NCBI RefSeq assembly: GCF_030547185.1
Contig: NZ_JAUOQR010000002.1
Coordinates: 186,001-250,000 of the forward strand
Reading direction: 5' to 3'
From: Neptuniibacter sp. 1_MG-2023
GTDB taxonomy: Bacteria; Pseudomonadota; Gammaproteobacteria; Pseudomonadales; Balneatricaceae
DNA: 64,000 nucleotides
Under the pieces are notes generated by a model. The model did not search any database and was not told the origin of the DNA. It saw only the letters and a program-made list of their open reading frames with translations. A program made the translations under genes and the position numbers. Shown piece after piece: positions 27,612 to 36,209 of this stretch. Position 1 is the first letter of the stretch. Each line of letters begins with the position of its first letter.

Positions 27612-29012
27612 ATGATTCCTGTAATTCTGTCGGGTGGTTCAGGTTCGCGTTTATGGCCCCTTTCTCGCACTCAATATCCTAAGCAATTTTTACCTCTCAA
27701 TAGTGATTTAACCATGTTGCAAGAAACGGTTGCGCGCTTGGGTATAGTTGAGCATGTGAGTTTAGTTTGTAATGAAGAGCATCGATTTTTAGCAGCTGAA
27801 CAGATGCGAGTGATAAACCAGCCTTGTTCGATATTTTTAGAGCCTGTAGGTCGAAATACAGCCCCAGCTATTGCGTTGGCTGCCTTAGATGCTGTGAATA
27901 AAGGGAAAGGGTCAGAATGCTTGTTAATTCTGGCGGCGGATCATGTGATTGAGGATGAGGCGGCATTTCAAGCTGTCGTTAGAAAAGCTGAGCCGCTGGC
28001 TAGTGAAGGTATGCTAGTGACTTTTGGTATAGTGCCTCAGCATCCAGAAACGGGTTATGGCTATATTCAGGTAAGTAGCGAGTATGCAGCATCATCCGCT
28101 TTTAATATAAAGAAGTTTGTAGAAAAACCTGATCTAGATACGGCTAAAAGTTATCTGGAATCAGGTGATTTTTATTGGAATAGCGGCATGTTTATGTTTA
28201 GAGCCGATCGTTATCTTGAAGAGTTAGGTAAATATCGTCCTGATATTTTACAGGCATGTGAAAAAGCGATCTCTACTACAGCGCAAGATATGGATTTTAT
28301 CAGGGTTAATGCTGAGGCGTTTAGTTTATGTCCTGATGAATCAGTCGATTATGCTGTTATGGAGAAGACTGAATCGGCTGTTGTAATCCCTCTTGATGTT
28401 GGCTGGAGTGATCTGGGGTGTTGGTCAGCTTTGTGGAATCTTAAAGATAAAGATTCTAAGGGTAATATTTGCGAAGGTGATGTTATCGCTTTAGAGACCA
28501 AAGATTCTCTTATTATGTCTAAAGATCGTCTAGTAACTACCTTAGGTGTCAGTGATCTTATTGTTATCGATACCCCTGATGCGTTGTTGGTGGCTGATAA
28601 AAAGTGTATTCAGGATGTAAAGAAAGTTGTTGCTCAACTCAAAGGTGCTGATCGAGATGAAGCATTCCAGCATCGTGAGGTTTATCGCCCATGGGGTAAG
28701 TATGATTCCATCGATATGGGGGATCGCTATCAAGTTAAACGTATTACCGTAAAACCAGGGGCTAAACTTTCATTGCAAAAGCATCAACATAGAGCTGAGC
28801 ACTGGATTGTTATTCAAGGTACGGCACGTGTTACGCGCGGCGATGAGGTTTTAGTTGTGACTGAAAATCAGTCTACTTATATTCCTTTAGGTGAAGTGCA
28901 TTGTTTGGAAAATCCGGGCAAGGCTGATTTAGAATTAATAGAGATCCAATCGGGGTCTTATCTTGGGGAGGATGATATTGTCCGCCTTGAAGATCGCTAC
29001 GGAAGGGTTTAG
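27612..29012 (+). CDS. manC: Mannose-1-phosphate guanylyltransferase / mannose-6-phosphate isomerase
   Basis: A 466-residue bifunctional enzyme of the AlgA/ManC/CpsB type that makes GDP-mannose. The N-terminal nucleotidyltransferase has [19 protein letters not shown] and YPKQFLPL, then LAADHVI and KFVEKPD. The C-terminal type II isomerase cupin carries [28 protein letters not shown] (metal-binding histidines) and the end motif [10 protein letters not shown]. It stands alone between two REP-like repeats. GDP-mannose points to mannose or a derivative (fucose, mannuronate) in the EPS; no GDP-mannose-modifying enzyme is in the window. Confidence 0.95.
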   Translation: MIPVILSGGSGSRLWPLSRTQYPKQFLPLNSDLTMLQETVARLGIVEHVSLVCNEEHRFLAAEQMRVINQPCSIFLEPVGRNTAPAIALAALDAVNKGKGSECLLILAADHVIEDEAAFQAVVRKAEPLASEGMLVTFGIVPQHPETGYGYIQVSSEYAASSAFNIKKFVEKPDLDTAKSYLESGDFYWNSGMFMFRADRYLEELGKYRPDILQACEKAISTTAQDMDFIRVNAEAFSLCPDESVDYAVMEKTESAVVIPLDVGWSDLGCWSALWNLKDKDSKGNICEGDVIALETKDSLIMSKDRLVTTLGVSDLIVIDTPDALLVADKKCIQDVKKVVAQLKGADRDEAFQHREVYRPWGKYDSIDMGDRYQVKRITVKPGAKLSLQKHQHRAEHWIVIQGTARVTRGDEVLVVTENQSTYIPLGEVHCLENPGKADLELIEIQSGSYLGEDDIVRLEDRYGRV

Positions 29013-29030
29013 GCGAGGTTTATCGTGTAT

Positions 29031-29095
29031 TCATTCGCTCAGGCATTCGCTCAGGCATTCGTTCTGAGCATAAAGGTGAGCGCCTACAAAGGTAA
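29031..29095 (+). repeat. REP-like element with a short direct repeat
   Basis: CATTCGCTCAGG occurs twice (29032 and 29044 region), followed by CATTCGTTCTGAGCATAAAG and GTGAGCGCCTACA, the left arm of the repeat family. A matching right arm is not preserved. Confidence 0.6.
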
Positions 29096-29118
29096 ATAAC
29101 ATAGAACAAGGAGGTTTT

Positions 29119-30477
29119 ATGGCGAAGATTATTCATCATGGTGCAGTGTCGGGTGTGACTGGCTCCTGCCATCAGCTTTTTATTGATGACGCGCATTCGG
29201 TGCTTGTCGATTGCGGTATGTTTCAAGGCGCGGAAGCGTCTCAGCTTGAGCAAGGTTCTCTTGCGATTGATTTTCCTCTTAATACTGTTGAAGCGTTGGT
29301 TGTGACCCATTGTCATATTGATCATGTGGGGCGTATCCCTTATTTGCTGGCTGCGGGCTTTGATAAACCTATTTATGCAACGGAAGCGACTGCTCAGTTG
29401 TTGCCTTTAGTTATTGAGGATGCAATTAAAGTGGGTATTAGTCGTGATCAAAATCTGATTGGTAAAGTGTTGGATCGTCTTCGCGTGTTGTTAAAGCCGT
29501 TTCCTTATGATCTATGGTTTAAATTAACTGAGTCCTCTGTGGCTAGCTGTCGTTTTCGTATGGCGGGGCATATTCTTGGTTCGGCTTATCTGGAGTTTGG
29601 ATTAGGCTCTGAGCGTGTTGTTTTTTCTGGCGATCTGGGAGCGCCATACTCTCCTTTATTATCTGCACCTAAAGCGCCTTATAAAGCGGACTGTTTGGTT
29701 ATTGAGAGTACTTATGGTGATAAAAACCATGAGGGTAGAAAGGCTAGGCGCTCTGAGTTGAAACGTGTTTTAGAGCGATGTTTGTCTGATGCGGGGACGG
29801 TGTTGATTCCTGCATTTAGTATCGGCCGTACTCAGGAGCTGCTGTATGAAATTGAAGAGATTATTCATCGGTCCGGCGGTGATTGGGTAGGGTTGGATGT
29901 TATTGTTGATTCGCCGTTAGCGGCGGAGTTTACTGAGCACTATAGGTCGTTGCGGAAGCTTTGGGATAAAGAGGCGCGGCGAAAGGTACAAAATGGACGA
30001 CATCCGTTAGCGTTTGAGCAGTTGATTACGATTGATAGTCACGGGGATCACCAACGCCTGGTTAATCACCTCAAGCAGACAGGAAGGCCTGCCGTTGTGA
30101 TTGCTGCCAGTGGTATGTGTGCGGGTGGCCGAATAGTGAACTACCTTAAGGCGTTATTATCCGATGAAAAAACAGATATTTTGTTTGTCGGTTATCAGGC
30201 TCAAGGCACCCCAGGGAGAGATATTCAGGTGTACGGACCACGGGGTGGTTATGTTTATTTGGATGATGAAAAAATCGATATCCGTGCAGGCGTGTACACT
30301 ATTAGTGGATATTCTGCGCATGCGGATCAAAAGGATTTAGTTAATTTTGTTAAAAGGATGCGTCATAAGCCTTCTGAGATACGGATTGTTCATGGAGATG
30401 ATGAAGCGAAGCAAGCATTGCGGATTAAATTAAACGAGATTGTGCCAAACGCCAAGGTTTGGATTCCTCATAGGTAG
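29119..30477 (+). CDS. MBL-fold/beta-CASP ribonuclease-like metallohydrolase
   Basis: A 452-residue metallo-beta-lactamase fold protein with a beta-CASP insert, like the bacterial relatives of CPSF73 and RNase J. The metal site is VTHCHIDHVGRIPY with His64, His66, Asp68 and His69, then MAGHILGSAY, FSGDLGAPYSPLL and SGYSAHADQKDLV, with VIAASGMCAGGRIVNYL as the beta-CASP signature. It probably cleaves RNA; no substrate is known. A near-perfect AAGGAGG (29108-29114) drives it. Its stop codon lies inside a REP-like repeat. Confidence 0.9.
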   Translation: MAKIIHHGAVSGVTGSCHQLFIDDAHSVLVDCGMFQGAEASQLEQGSLAIDFPLNTVEALVVTHCHIDHVGRIPYLLAAGFDKPIYATEATAQLLPLVIEDAIKVGISRDQNLIGKVLDRLRVLLKPFPYDLWFKLTESSVASCRFRMAGHILGSAYLEFGLGSERVVFSGDLGAPYSPLLSAPKAPYKADCLVIESTYGDKNHEGRKARRSELKRVLERCLSDAGTVLIPAFSIGRTQELLYEIEEIIHRSGGDWVGLDVIVDSPLAAEFTEHYRSLRKLWDKEARRKVQNGRHPLAFEQLITIDSHGDHQRLVNHLKQTGRPAVVIAASGMCAGGRIVNYLKALLSDEKTDILFVGYQAQGTPGRDIQVYGPRGGYVYLDDEKIDIRAGVYTISGYSAHADQKDLVNFVKRMRHKPSEIRIVHGDDEAKQALRIKLNEIVPNAKVWIPHR

Positions 30478-30530
30478 GAGGTGAGCTCCTACAAGGGCTA
30501 TATGTAGGCGGTTAGCCTTTGTGGAAATTG
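30475..30530 (+). repeat. REP-like palindromic element overlapping a stop codon
   Basis: TAGGAGGTGAGCTCCTACA is itself palindromic (TAGGAG/CTCCTA); TGTAGGCGGTTAGCC follows as the right arm. The first three bases are the stop codon of the upstream nuclease gene. Confidence 0.75.
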
Positions 30531-30540
30531 TGCTTTGCTG

Positions 30541-30660
30541 GAGAGTGTAGTCTTGGAAGCTACATCGGCATCCTTGCCGACTCTGCATCATCCTAATGTT
30601 TAGGTACAGAGGCCCTCGTCCTGAGGGCTAAACATCATCCTTGATGTACTCTGTGGTGCT
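30541..30660. repeat. Cluster of hairpins forming two three-way-junction-like units
   Basis: Unit 1 has an outer stem AGAG (30542-30545)/CTCT (30681-equivalent within CGACTCTGC at 30581-30584) around hairpins TGTAG/CTACA and TCGGCA-TCCT-TGCCGA (30565-30580). Unit 2 has an outer stem ACAGAG (30606-30611)/CTCTGT (30649-30654) around GCCCTC-GTCCT-GAGGGC (30612-30628) and ACATCA-TCCT-TGATGT (30632-30647). Three of the four inner hairpins share a TCCT loop. It may be another mobile intergenic repeat or a structured RNA. The function is not known. Confidence 0.6.
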
Positions 30661-30888
30661 AGAATAATTTTATTTTCCATTTTGGTATATAAGAAAAATT
30701 CCTAATTTTTAGTCGTGTTTTTACGTTAGGTTTTTAGCTGTTAAACGGTTAGTGTTTATTTTTATTAGGAGCTGGGCGTTAGTTGTGTTTTGATAAAAAG
30801 TATTTGCTGTTTTCTTTTAATTTGCTTGCATCCAAAGTAAAAAACTTACTACCATCCTAGCTTTACTGATGCTCAATAAGGTGTTGTT
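30661..30888. other. AT-rich leader of the SH3 protein gene
   Basis: After the hairpin cluster the space to 30888 is AT-rich with no gene. It presumably holds the promoter for the next gene; no consensus promoter stood out. AAGG at about 30878 precedes the GTG start. Confidence 0.4.
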
Positions 30889-31509
30889 GTGAATAAAATT
30901 ATTACTGCCTTTCTGTTGTTTATTTCCTGTCAGGCATTGGCTGTTGATTATTATGTTGTGACTAATGACTTTGTGCGTGTTCGTGAAGAGCCGAGTCTAC
31001 AGGGCCGCAGTTTGGTTATGCTAAATAAGGGACATCTTGTTATTAAATTGGATGAAAAGGAAGGTTGGAGCAAAATCTACTTTATTGGGCGCGAAGAGGT
31101 TAATGGTCGAACTGATGGGTGGATGAGCAGTCAGTTTTTGGTACCAGAAAGTAGTGTTGTAAATAGCACTTTAAAGGAGGAGCTGGTACTTGCGGATAAA
31201 GGCGCCGCGTTGAGTTGTGAAAAAGTTATTGGCAATGAGTTTATTCAGGGATGTGATCTCCATCTTGAGTATGCTTTAGTGAAAGGGATTGGGTTAAAAA
31301 ATATTAAAGTTAACTGTAGTGCTGAGTTAGTAGCGAAAACATTGAAGGGAGATTTAATTCCTGTGCCTGTTAGTCAGACCTTGGAATACGTTGTCAGTTC
31401 GCCAGATGAGCGTTTTTCGATGAATATTTTAATGAAGGCTGATCTTTCTTACCAGTTAATAGAAGTTAACTTGGAAGGGCATCGTTGTCGAGTTGTTGAG
31501 TCTTTGTAG
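30889..31509 (+). CDS. Secreted SH3b-domain protein
   Basis: A 206-residue exported protein. The signal peptide MNKIITAFLLFISCQALA precedes a bacterial SH3 domain (about 20-88) with VRVREEPSLQGRSLVMLNKG and GWSKIYF...GWMSSQFL. The remainder (about 100-206) has four cysteines that could form two disulfides (in KGAALSCEKV, FIQGCDLHL, VNCSAEL and HRCRVVES) and no known domain. It probably acts in the periplasm, possibly at cell wall or polysaccharide. The start is GTG. It converges on the VanZ-like gene. Confidence 0.75.
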   Translation: MNKIITAFLLFISCQALAVDYYVVTNDFVRVREEPSLQGRSLVMLNKGHLVIKLDEKEGWSKIYFIGREEVNGRTDGWMSSQFLVPESSVVNSTLKEELVLADKGAALSCEKVIGNEFIQGCDLHLEYALVKGIGLKNIKVNCSAELVAKTLKGDLIPVPVSQTLEYVVSSPDERFSMNILMKADLSYQLIEVNLEGHRCRVVESL

Positions 31510-31560
31510 TACTTAGTCTGGTGTGTTTTTTAGTGTATACGCAGGCGTTAAAATAAGGTT

Positions 31561-31941
31561 TTATTGCTGATTTTTTAAGGTTTTGTGGAGAATATAGGTA
31601 AGGATTAGTGCTATAAAAACGCCAATAGCATTTGCGTAAGCATCTTCTACAGAAAAGTGTCTCAAAGGTCTCCATTCTCCTTGAAGGTATTCTAATAGAG
31701 CTGCTAACAAAAACCAGCTTCCCCAATAAGCTAGCGCTGAACTTTTATGAAGTGCTAGCCGGCCTAAAAATGAGACGCCGCAGAAAGCTGCAAAGTGACC
31801 GACTTTGTCTGAGTTTTCGAATAGATCGTCTGGTGGTGTTGTTCGAAAAAGGCCATAGGCCAAGCCTGCTAATGCGCAGAGAAACATAATCCAGATGGCG
31901 GTGTTGTATTTGTTTAATAAGGTTGGGTTTGTCATTTTCAC
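31561..31941 (-). CDS. VanZ-like membrane protein (VpsQ-like)
   Basis: A 126-residue protein with four hydrophobic segments and the VanZ family pattern: NSDKVGHFAAF, then EYLQGEWRPLRHFSVEDAYANAIGV with the conserved Glu, Arg, Ser/Asp and Asn. VpsQ at the end of the Vibrio vps-II cluster is of the same family, and the rest of that block (VpsMNOP-like) lies at 36-42 kb here, so an EPS-related role is plausible but unproven. It is monocistronic or read with the dehydrogenase-like gene 89 bases upstream. Confidence 0.8.
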   Translation of the reverse strand: MKMTNPTLLNKYNTAIWIMFLCALAGLAYGLFRTTPPDDLFENSDKVGHFAAFCGVSFLGRLALHKSSALAYWGSWFLLAALLEYLQGEWRPLRHFSVEDAYANAIGVFIALILTYILHKTLKNQQ

Positions 31942-31986
31942 TCGATTATCATAAATCCAAAACGATTGAAGTGTTTTGATCTAGGT

Positions 31987-32025
31987 TTCATGAAGACGCA
32001 GCTGGTTAGCACGCATCTTCATGAA
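31987..32025 (-). other. Inverted repeat between dehydrogenase-like and VanZ-like genes
   Basis: TTCATGAAGA and its complement TCTTCATGAA (ten bases) are separated by 19 bases. No T-run follows on the minus strand, so it may be a weak terminator or a binding site. Confidence 0.4.
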
Positions 32026-32030
32026 GTTGT

Positions 32031-33299
32031 TTATCGCCCTACGCCGTAGTAGGTGAAGCCAAGGCTATGTAATATCTCTTTGTCAAAAATGTTCCGCCCA
32101 TCAATAATTAACGGGTGACGCATTCGATTTAGCATCTCATCGTATTCAGGTGACCAGTATTCAGACCATTCTGTTAATAAGAGTAGGCCGTCACTGTTTT
32201 GGAGTGCTTGGTAACAGCAATCGACTATCTCTAGTCGTTCGTGATTATTAAAGTACTGGGCGATATTGCTACCCGCTTCTGGATCGTGAACCTGAATCTT
32301 GCAACCTTGGGCTAATAACGTCTCGATCACTTTTAGGCTTGGTGCATTATCAATACTGGCAGTGCCTGGTTTAAATGATAGCCCCCAAATGGTCACAGTT
32401 TTATCTTTTAAATCACATTCGTAATGGCGCCAAAGCTTACGGAAAGGCTGCTCTTTTTGCTTCTCATTTTCTGCGAGTACAGTATCGAGCAGTTTAGAGT
32501 TGCGGTTGACTTCCATTAATTCAGAAAGGCCTTCGATATACTGCTGGAAGTGGAGGCCGCCAAAACCACAGCCTGGATGTAAGTAGTGTGGGCCTATGCG
32601 AGGGTCGCTTATCATTCCTTCGCGAATGACTTCAATATCCACTTCAAGGTGATCTGCTAAGTTGGCTAGTTCATTAATGTAACTTAGTCGTAATGCGAGC
32701 ATCCCTGTGTTGGCGAATTTAGTGAATTCAGCCTCTTTAGGGGTCATTAGCATCCATTGTTTTAGCGATTGGCTAAAGGGGCGCATAAGGGCTTTTATAT
32801 TGAGCAAGGCCCAATCATTACTACAGCCGACAATAATGGTTTCGGGGTTTTTGAAATTGTTAAGGGCTGAACCTTCAGCGAGCATGTCGGGTAGGTAAGC
32901 GAGCGCTTGATTATAAGGCTCATAGAGCAGCTCTTGTAGTTTGTCAGTGCTGCCGACACCAAAGTGGGATTGGTTGATGATTAGTAAGTTACTTGGGTGT
33001 TTAACGGCGAGATCTTTGGCTAATTGCGCGGCGATCTCATATTCATCAGGATTGAGAGAGATGATATGTGTTGCCGGTATTAGGCCATCTTCAGCTGTTA
33101 CTGATTGTAAGCGTCCAGAGCGAATGGCTTCATCAATACAATGTTGTAGGCCGGGTTCGTTACTGATTTTAAAGGCGATCTCGTTTTTGTTGCCTGCTTG
33201 GTCTAATCCGGTAACTATTTTTACATGGTTTCCGCTTTCTGCTAAGGCTGCCGCAGATGTCCATGCTGGCAGTTCATTACCCCATATCGTGATTTTCAT
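32031..33299 (-). CDS. UDP-glucose dehydrogenase-like protein lacking the catalytic cysteine
   Basis: A 422-residue protein with the three-domain layout of nucleotide-sugar dehydrogenases. TKFANTGMLALRLSYINELANL (194-214, Lys194 and Asn197 kept) and WGLSFKPGTASIDNAPSL (305-322) are recognisable. The catalytic loop GxGFGGSCFPKD reads GCGFGGLHFQQY (243-254): the nucleophilic Cys is His250 and the Lys is Gln253. The N-terminal GxGxxG of the Rossmann fold is also lost (GNELPA, 7-12). Oxidation of UDP-glucose by the normal route looks impossible, so it may be a binding or regulatory relative. It starts one base after the pgi stop region. Confidence 0.8.
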   Translation of the reverse strand: MKITIWGNELPAWTSAAALAESGNHVKIVTGLDQAGNKNEIAFKISNEPGLQHCIDEAIRSGRLQSVTAEDGLIPATHIISLNPDEYEIAAQLAKDLAVKHPSNLLIINQSHFGVGSTDKLQELLYEPYNQALAYLPDMLAEGSALNNFKNPETIIVGCSNDWALLNIKALMRPFSQSLKQWMLMTPKEAEFTKFANTGMLALRLSYINELANLADHLEVDIEVIREGMISDPRIGPHYLHPGCGFGGLHFQQYIEGLSELMEVNRNSKLLDTVLAENEKQKEQPFRKLWRHYECDLKDKTVTIWGLSFKPGTASIDNAPSLKVIETLLAQGCKIQVHDPEAGSNIAQYFNNHERLEIVDCCYQALQNSDGLLLLTEWSEYWSPEYDEMLNRMRHPLIIDGRNIFDKEILHSLGFTYYGVGR

Positions 33300-33300
33300 A

Positions 33301-34935
33301 TTACTTATTCCTCATCGAGATATGTTGTAAGAGGCCTTGTGTCGATGCGTCGAAATCCTCGGTTGATGCGTTTGGTGATAAAGCATCCAATAAGGTTGTG
33401 GCCACTTTTTTCCCTAGTTCTACGCCCCACTGATCAAAAGGGTTTATATCCCATATTACTGATTGGACAAAAACTTTATGCTCATACATAGCAATGATTT
33501 GTCCGAAAGTGTGGGGGGTGAGTTCATCAAGTAATAACGTTGTGCAGGGTTGATTGCCTTTGTAGCGTTTGTAGGCCGGTGCATTTTCAGCGCCCTTGAT
33601 AACGGTGTCGCCTAAGGCAAGTATGCGTGATTGTGCTAAGCAGTTGGCAAGGTTTAGCTGGTGTTGATGCATTAATTCTGAATTGTCGGTGTCGTGATAG
33701 CGTTTGGCTGCGACAATAAAATCACACATTACTGATTCTGTGCCTTGATGCAGTAGTTGGTAGAATGCATGTTGTGCATTTGTGCCTACTTCGCCCCATA
33801 AAATTGGGCAGGTATTATAGTCAGTGGCTTTGCCTTTTCGAGTAACTGATTTACCGTTACTTTCCATCTCTAACTGCTCTAAATAGGCAGGAAGGTGATT
33901 TAATCGGCCGTCATAAGGGAGTATCGCGTGGGCATTAATGTTCAAAAAATTAATGTTCCAAATACCAACCATAGCAATAAGTACAGGGAGGTTTTGTTCT
34001 AAAGGTGTCTCTCTGAAATGGGTATCCATATTGTGAGCACCTGCAAGTACCTCTCTGAACCCTTTCATGCCTAGCTTTAATGCAATCGGTAGCCCGATAG
34101 TGGACCACATGGAGTAACGGCCTCCGGTCCAGTCCCAAAATGCAAGCTGGTTTGATTTAGGAATTCCCCAGCTGAGCGCTTTGTCAGGACTAGCAGATAC
34201 GCCAATAAAGTGCCGAGAGACTAAAACTTCTTCGCTGGCTGTATTGCCTGCTTGCTTAAGCCACTCTTTTGCTGTGTTCGCATTTGCTAATGTGTCGATT
34301 GTTGTAAATGACTTCGAGGAGATAACAAAGAGTGTTCTGGCTGGATTTAAGTGGCTCAGTAGGTCGGCAAGTTGGCTACCATCCATAGATGATACAAAGT
34401 GAACCGTTAGATTTTGAGCTTCTTCTGGCTGATACTCAGCTAGAGCTTTGCAGGCCATAAGGGGGCCTAAATCCGAACCGCCAACACCTATATTAACGAC
34501 AGTGTTTATGGAGTGTCCTGTAAACCCTCGCCATTGGCCTGAATGGATTTTTTTGACAATGGCTTCCATTCGTTCAAGGTTTTGATGGACTTCTTCAATT
34601 ATTTCGACGCCATCAACCTCTAAGGTTGTGCCTTTAGGTGTGCGTAGGGCTGTATGTAAGGCTGGACGATCTTCAGAATCATTAATGTGATCACCCTTAA
34701 AGAGCGATTCGATCCAGTTGGGTAGATTGCGCTCTTTTGCGAGTTCAATTAATAGATTGAGTGTCTCGTCGGTGATTCGTTGTTTTGAAAGGTCCAGAAG
34801 AAGATTGTCTTGTGTGAAGCCAAATTGAGCAAAACGATTCGGCGACTCACTAAATAAGGTACTGATATGCGACTGTGACATATAGTAAGCGTGGGACTGT
34901 AGGTCCACCCAAGCTGTTGTCTCTTTTGGTGACAT
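33301..34935 (-). CDS. pgi: Glucose-6-phosphate isomerase
   Basis: Pgi interconverts glucose 6-phosphate and fructose 6-phosphate, linking UDP-glucose and GDP-mannose supply. The 544-residue length is normal. Signatures are FVSSMDGSQLADLL, SKSFTTIDTLANA, the active-site DWTGGRYSMWSTIGLPIAL, and GVELGKKVA near the C-terminus. AAGGA lies six bases before ATG 34935. Upstream is a palindrome containing a perfect TATAAT on this strand. The dehydrogenase-like gene follows with a one-base gap, so pgi and that gene are co-transcribed. Confidence 0.96.
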   Translation of the reverse strand: MSPKETTAWVDLQSHAYYMSQSHISTLFSESPNRFAQFGFTQDNLLLDLSKQRITDETLNLLIELAKERNLPNWIESLFKGDHINDSEDRPALHTALRTPKGTTLEVDGVEIIEEVHQNLERMEAIVKKIHSGQWRGFTGHSINTVVNIGVGGSDLGPLMACKALAEYQPEEAQNLTVHFVSSMDGSQLADLLSHLNPARTLFVISSKSFTTIDTLANANTAKEWLKQAGNTASEEVLVSRHFIGVSASPDKALSWGIPKSNQLAFWDWTGGRYSMWSTIGLPIALKLGMKGFREVLAGAHNMDTHFRETPLEQNLPVLIAMVGIWNINFLNINAHAILPYDGRLNHLPAYLEQLEMESNGKSVTRKGKATDYNTCPILWGEVGTNAQHAFYQLLHQGTESVMCDFIVAAKRYHDTDNSELMHQHQLNLANCLAQSRILALGDTVIKGAENAPAYKRYKGNQPCTTLLLDELTPHTFGQIIAMYEHKVFVQSVIWDINPFDQWGVELGKKVATTLLDALSPNASTEDFDASTQGLLQHISMRNK

Positions 34936-34970
34936 GTAGATTCCTTTTTATGCTTGGTACTTATTCAAAA

Positions 34971-35002
34971 CTTTATCTGTAGATTATACCCTACAGATAA
35001 AG
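34971..35002 (-). promoter_or_regulatory. Palindromic operator-like site around a TATAAT box upstream of pgi
   Basis: A perfect 12-base inverted repeat, CTTTATCTGTAG and its complement, flanks an eight-base centre. On the minus strand the centre contains TATAAT (34988 to 34983), 48 bases before the pgi start. The likely transcription start would fall in the downstream arm. The -35 region is weak. It could be an operator over the pgi promoter; a hairpin of galU mRNA is the alternative. Confidence 0.55.
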
Positions 35003-35109
35003 CGTTCCTGAATAATGCAGCTCACCCTATATTTGTCGGAAGGAGTGACTATTAATCATTATCCTTTAAGGGTGCTGTCTATGCTCAAATTCTGAGTTGA
35101 ACTAATACG

Positions 35110-36000
35110 TTAAAGTGCTAAGCCTTTGATAAAGCTTTTTAAACTATCCGCTGTTTCTGCATGTTGTAATCCATAGATTACATTGGCTTGTAGATAGCCA
35201 GCTTTATTGCCGCAGTCATAGGTTTTTCCCTGCATGTGGAAAGCCTGTAGTGTGCCCTCTTGTAAGAAGTCGGCCATCGCATCAGTTAACTGTATCTCTC
35301 CGCCTGCGCCAGGTTTTGTGTCTTTCAATATTTCCATGATTCTTGCGGGTAAGATATAGCGGCCGTTAATCGTGAGGTTTGATGGGGCTTCTGCTCTGGG
35401 CGGTTTTTCTACCATTTTGGCGATATCTGCTGCTTCCCCTGGTAGCACAGTAACGCCTGAGCAATCGACGACGCCGTAACGCTCTACATGCTCCATTGGA
35501 ACAGGTTCAACCATGATTTGGCCATGCTGGCTTTTTTCATAGGCTTCAACCATTGTTTGGAGATCGGTTTTGTCCTGCCCGTAACAATTAATAAGCATAT
35601 CGGGTAGTAGTACGGCAAAGTCGGAATTACCAATAATTGGGGCAGCACATAGTACGGCATGACCTAGCCCTAGGGCTTTGTTTTGTCGCACTGCAGTAAT
35701 GGATACGCCTGCGGGGATTATGTCGCGGACTGAGGCTAGAATAGTGTCTTTGCCTTTTCTTTCTAATTCAGCTTCTAGTTCATAATGGCAGTCAAAGTGA
35801 TCTTCAATAGATGACTTCCCTGAGCGGGTAACCAATACAATGTCAGTAATGCCGGCTGCAATGGCTTCTTCTATAACATATTGGATGACGGGCTTATCAA
35901 CAACCGGCATCATCTCTTTTGGAATTGCTTTGCTGGCGGGTAGAACTCGCGTACCTAATCCTGCTACGGGTATTACTGCTTTAGTTACTGTAATTGTCAT
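35110..36000 (-). CDS. galU: UTP-glucose-1-phosphate uridylyltransferase
   Basis: GalU makes UDP-glucose from UTP and glucose 1-phosphate. The 296-residue protein starts with KAVIPVAGLGTRVLPASKAI, followed by PKEMMPVVDKPVIQYVIEEA, both diagnostic, with LGLGHAVLCAAP, LLPDMLI, MVEKP and GEIQLTDAM further on. Length and motifs match the bacterial GalU family. It is upstream of pgi on the same strand, 174 bases apart, and divergent from the export block at 36.2 kb. UDP-glucose feeds GalE and probably the EPS glycosyltransferases. Confidence 0.96.
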   Translation of the reverse strand: MTITVTKAVIPVAGLGTRVLPASKAIPKEMMPVVDKPVIQYVIEEAIAAGITDIVLVTRSGKSSIEDHFDCHYELEAELERKGKDTILASVRDIIPAGVSITAVRQNKALGLGHAVLCAAPIIGNSDFAVLLPDMLINCYGQDKTDLQTMVEAYEKSQHGQIMVEPVPMEHVERYGVVDCSGVTVLPGEAADIAKMVEKPPRAEAPSNLTINGRYILPARIMEILKDTKPGAGGEIQLTDAMADFLQEGTLQAFHMQGKTYDCGNKAGYLQANVIYGLQHAETADSLKSFIKGLAL

Positions 36001-36135
36001 CCTTTAAATCCCTATGTATAAAGCTCACTGTAAGCAGATAGTAGCATGCTTGTGTTACAGTATTTAAGTCGTAAAAAGGGAAAGTTTTCTAAATTATATT
36101 GCACTTGCGTAAAGGGTATTTATAGAAAATTATTG

Positions 36136-36144
36136 TGGTAGAAT
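36136..36144 (+). promoter_or_regulatory. Candidate extended -10 promoter of the export block
   Basis: TGG followed by TAGAAT gives an extended -10 element 66 bases before the barrel gene start. No good -35 is present, so an activator may be needed. Confidence 0.35.
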
Positions 36145-36209
36145 GGATGGAATTATCCTTTGTTGGATAGGAATTGTCGCGCTAATTTGATATTAGGGAT
36201 GAAAAAATC

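Noticed and set aside
30541-30660. CRISPR array
   Set aside because: The repeated elements are short hairpins of different sequence with no equal direct repeats and spacers, and no cas genes are near.
30889-31509. SH3 protein as a peptidoglycan hydrolase
   Set aside because: There is no catalytic domain such as NlpC/P60 or amidase after the SH3 region.
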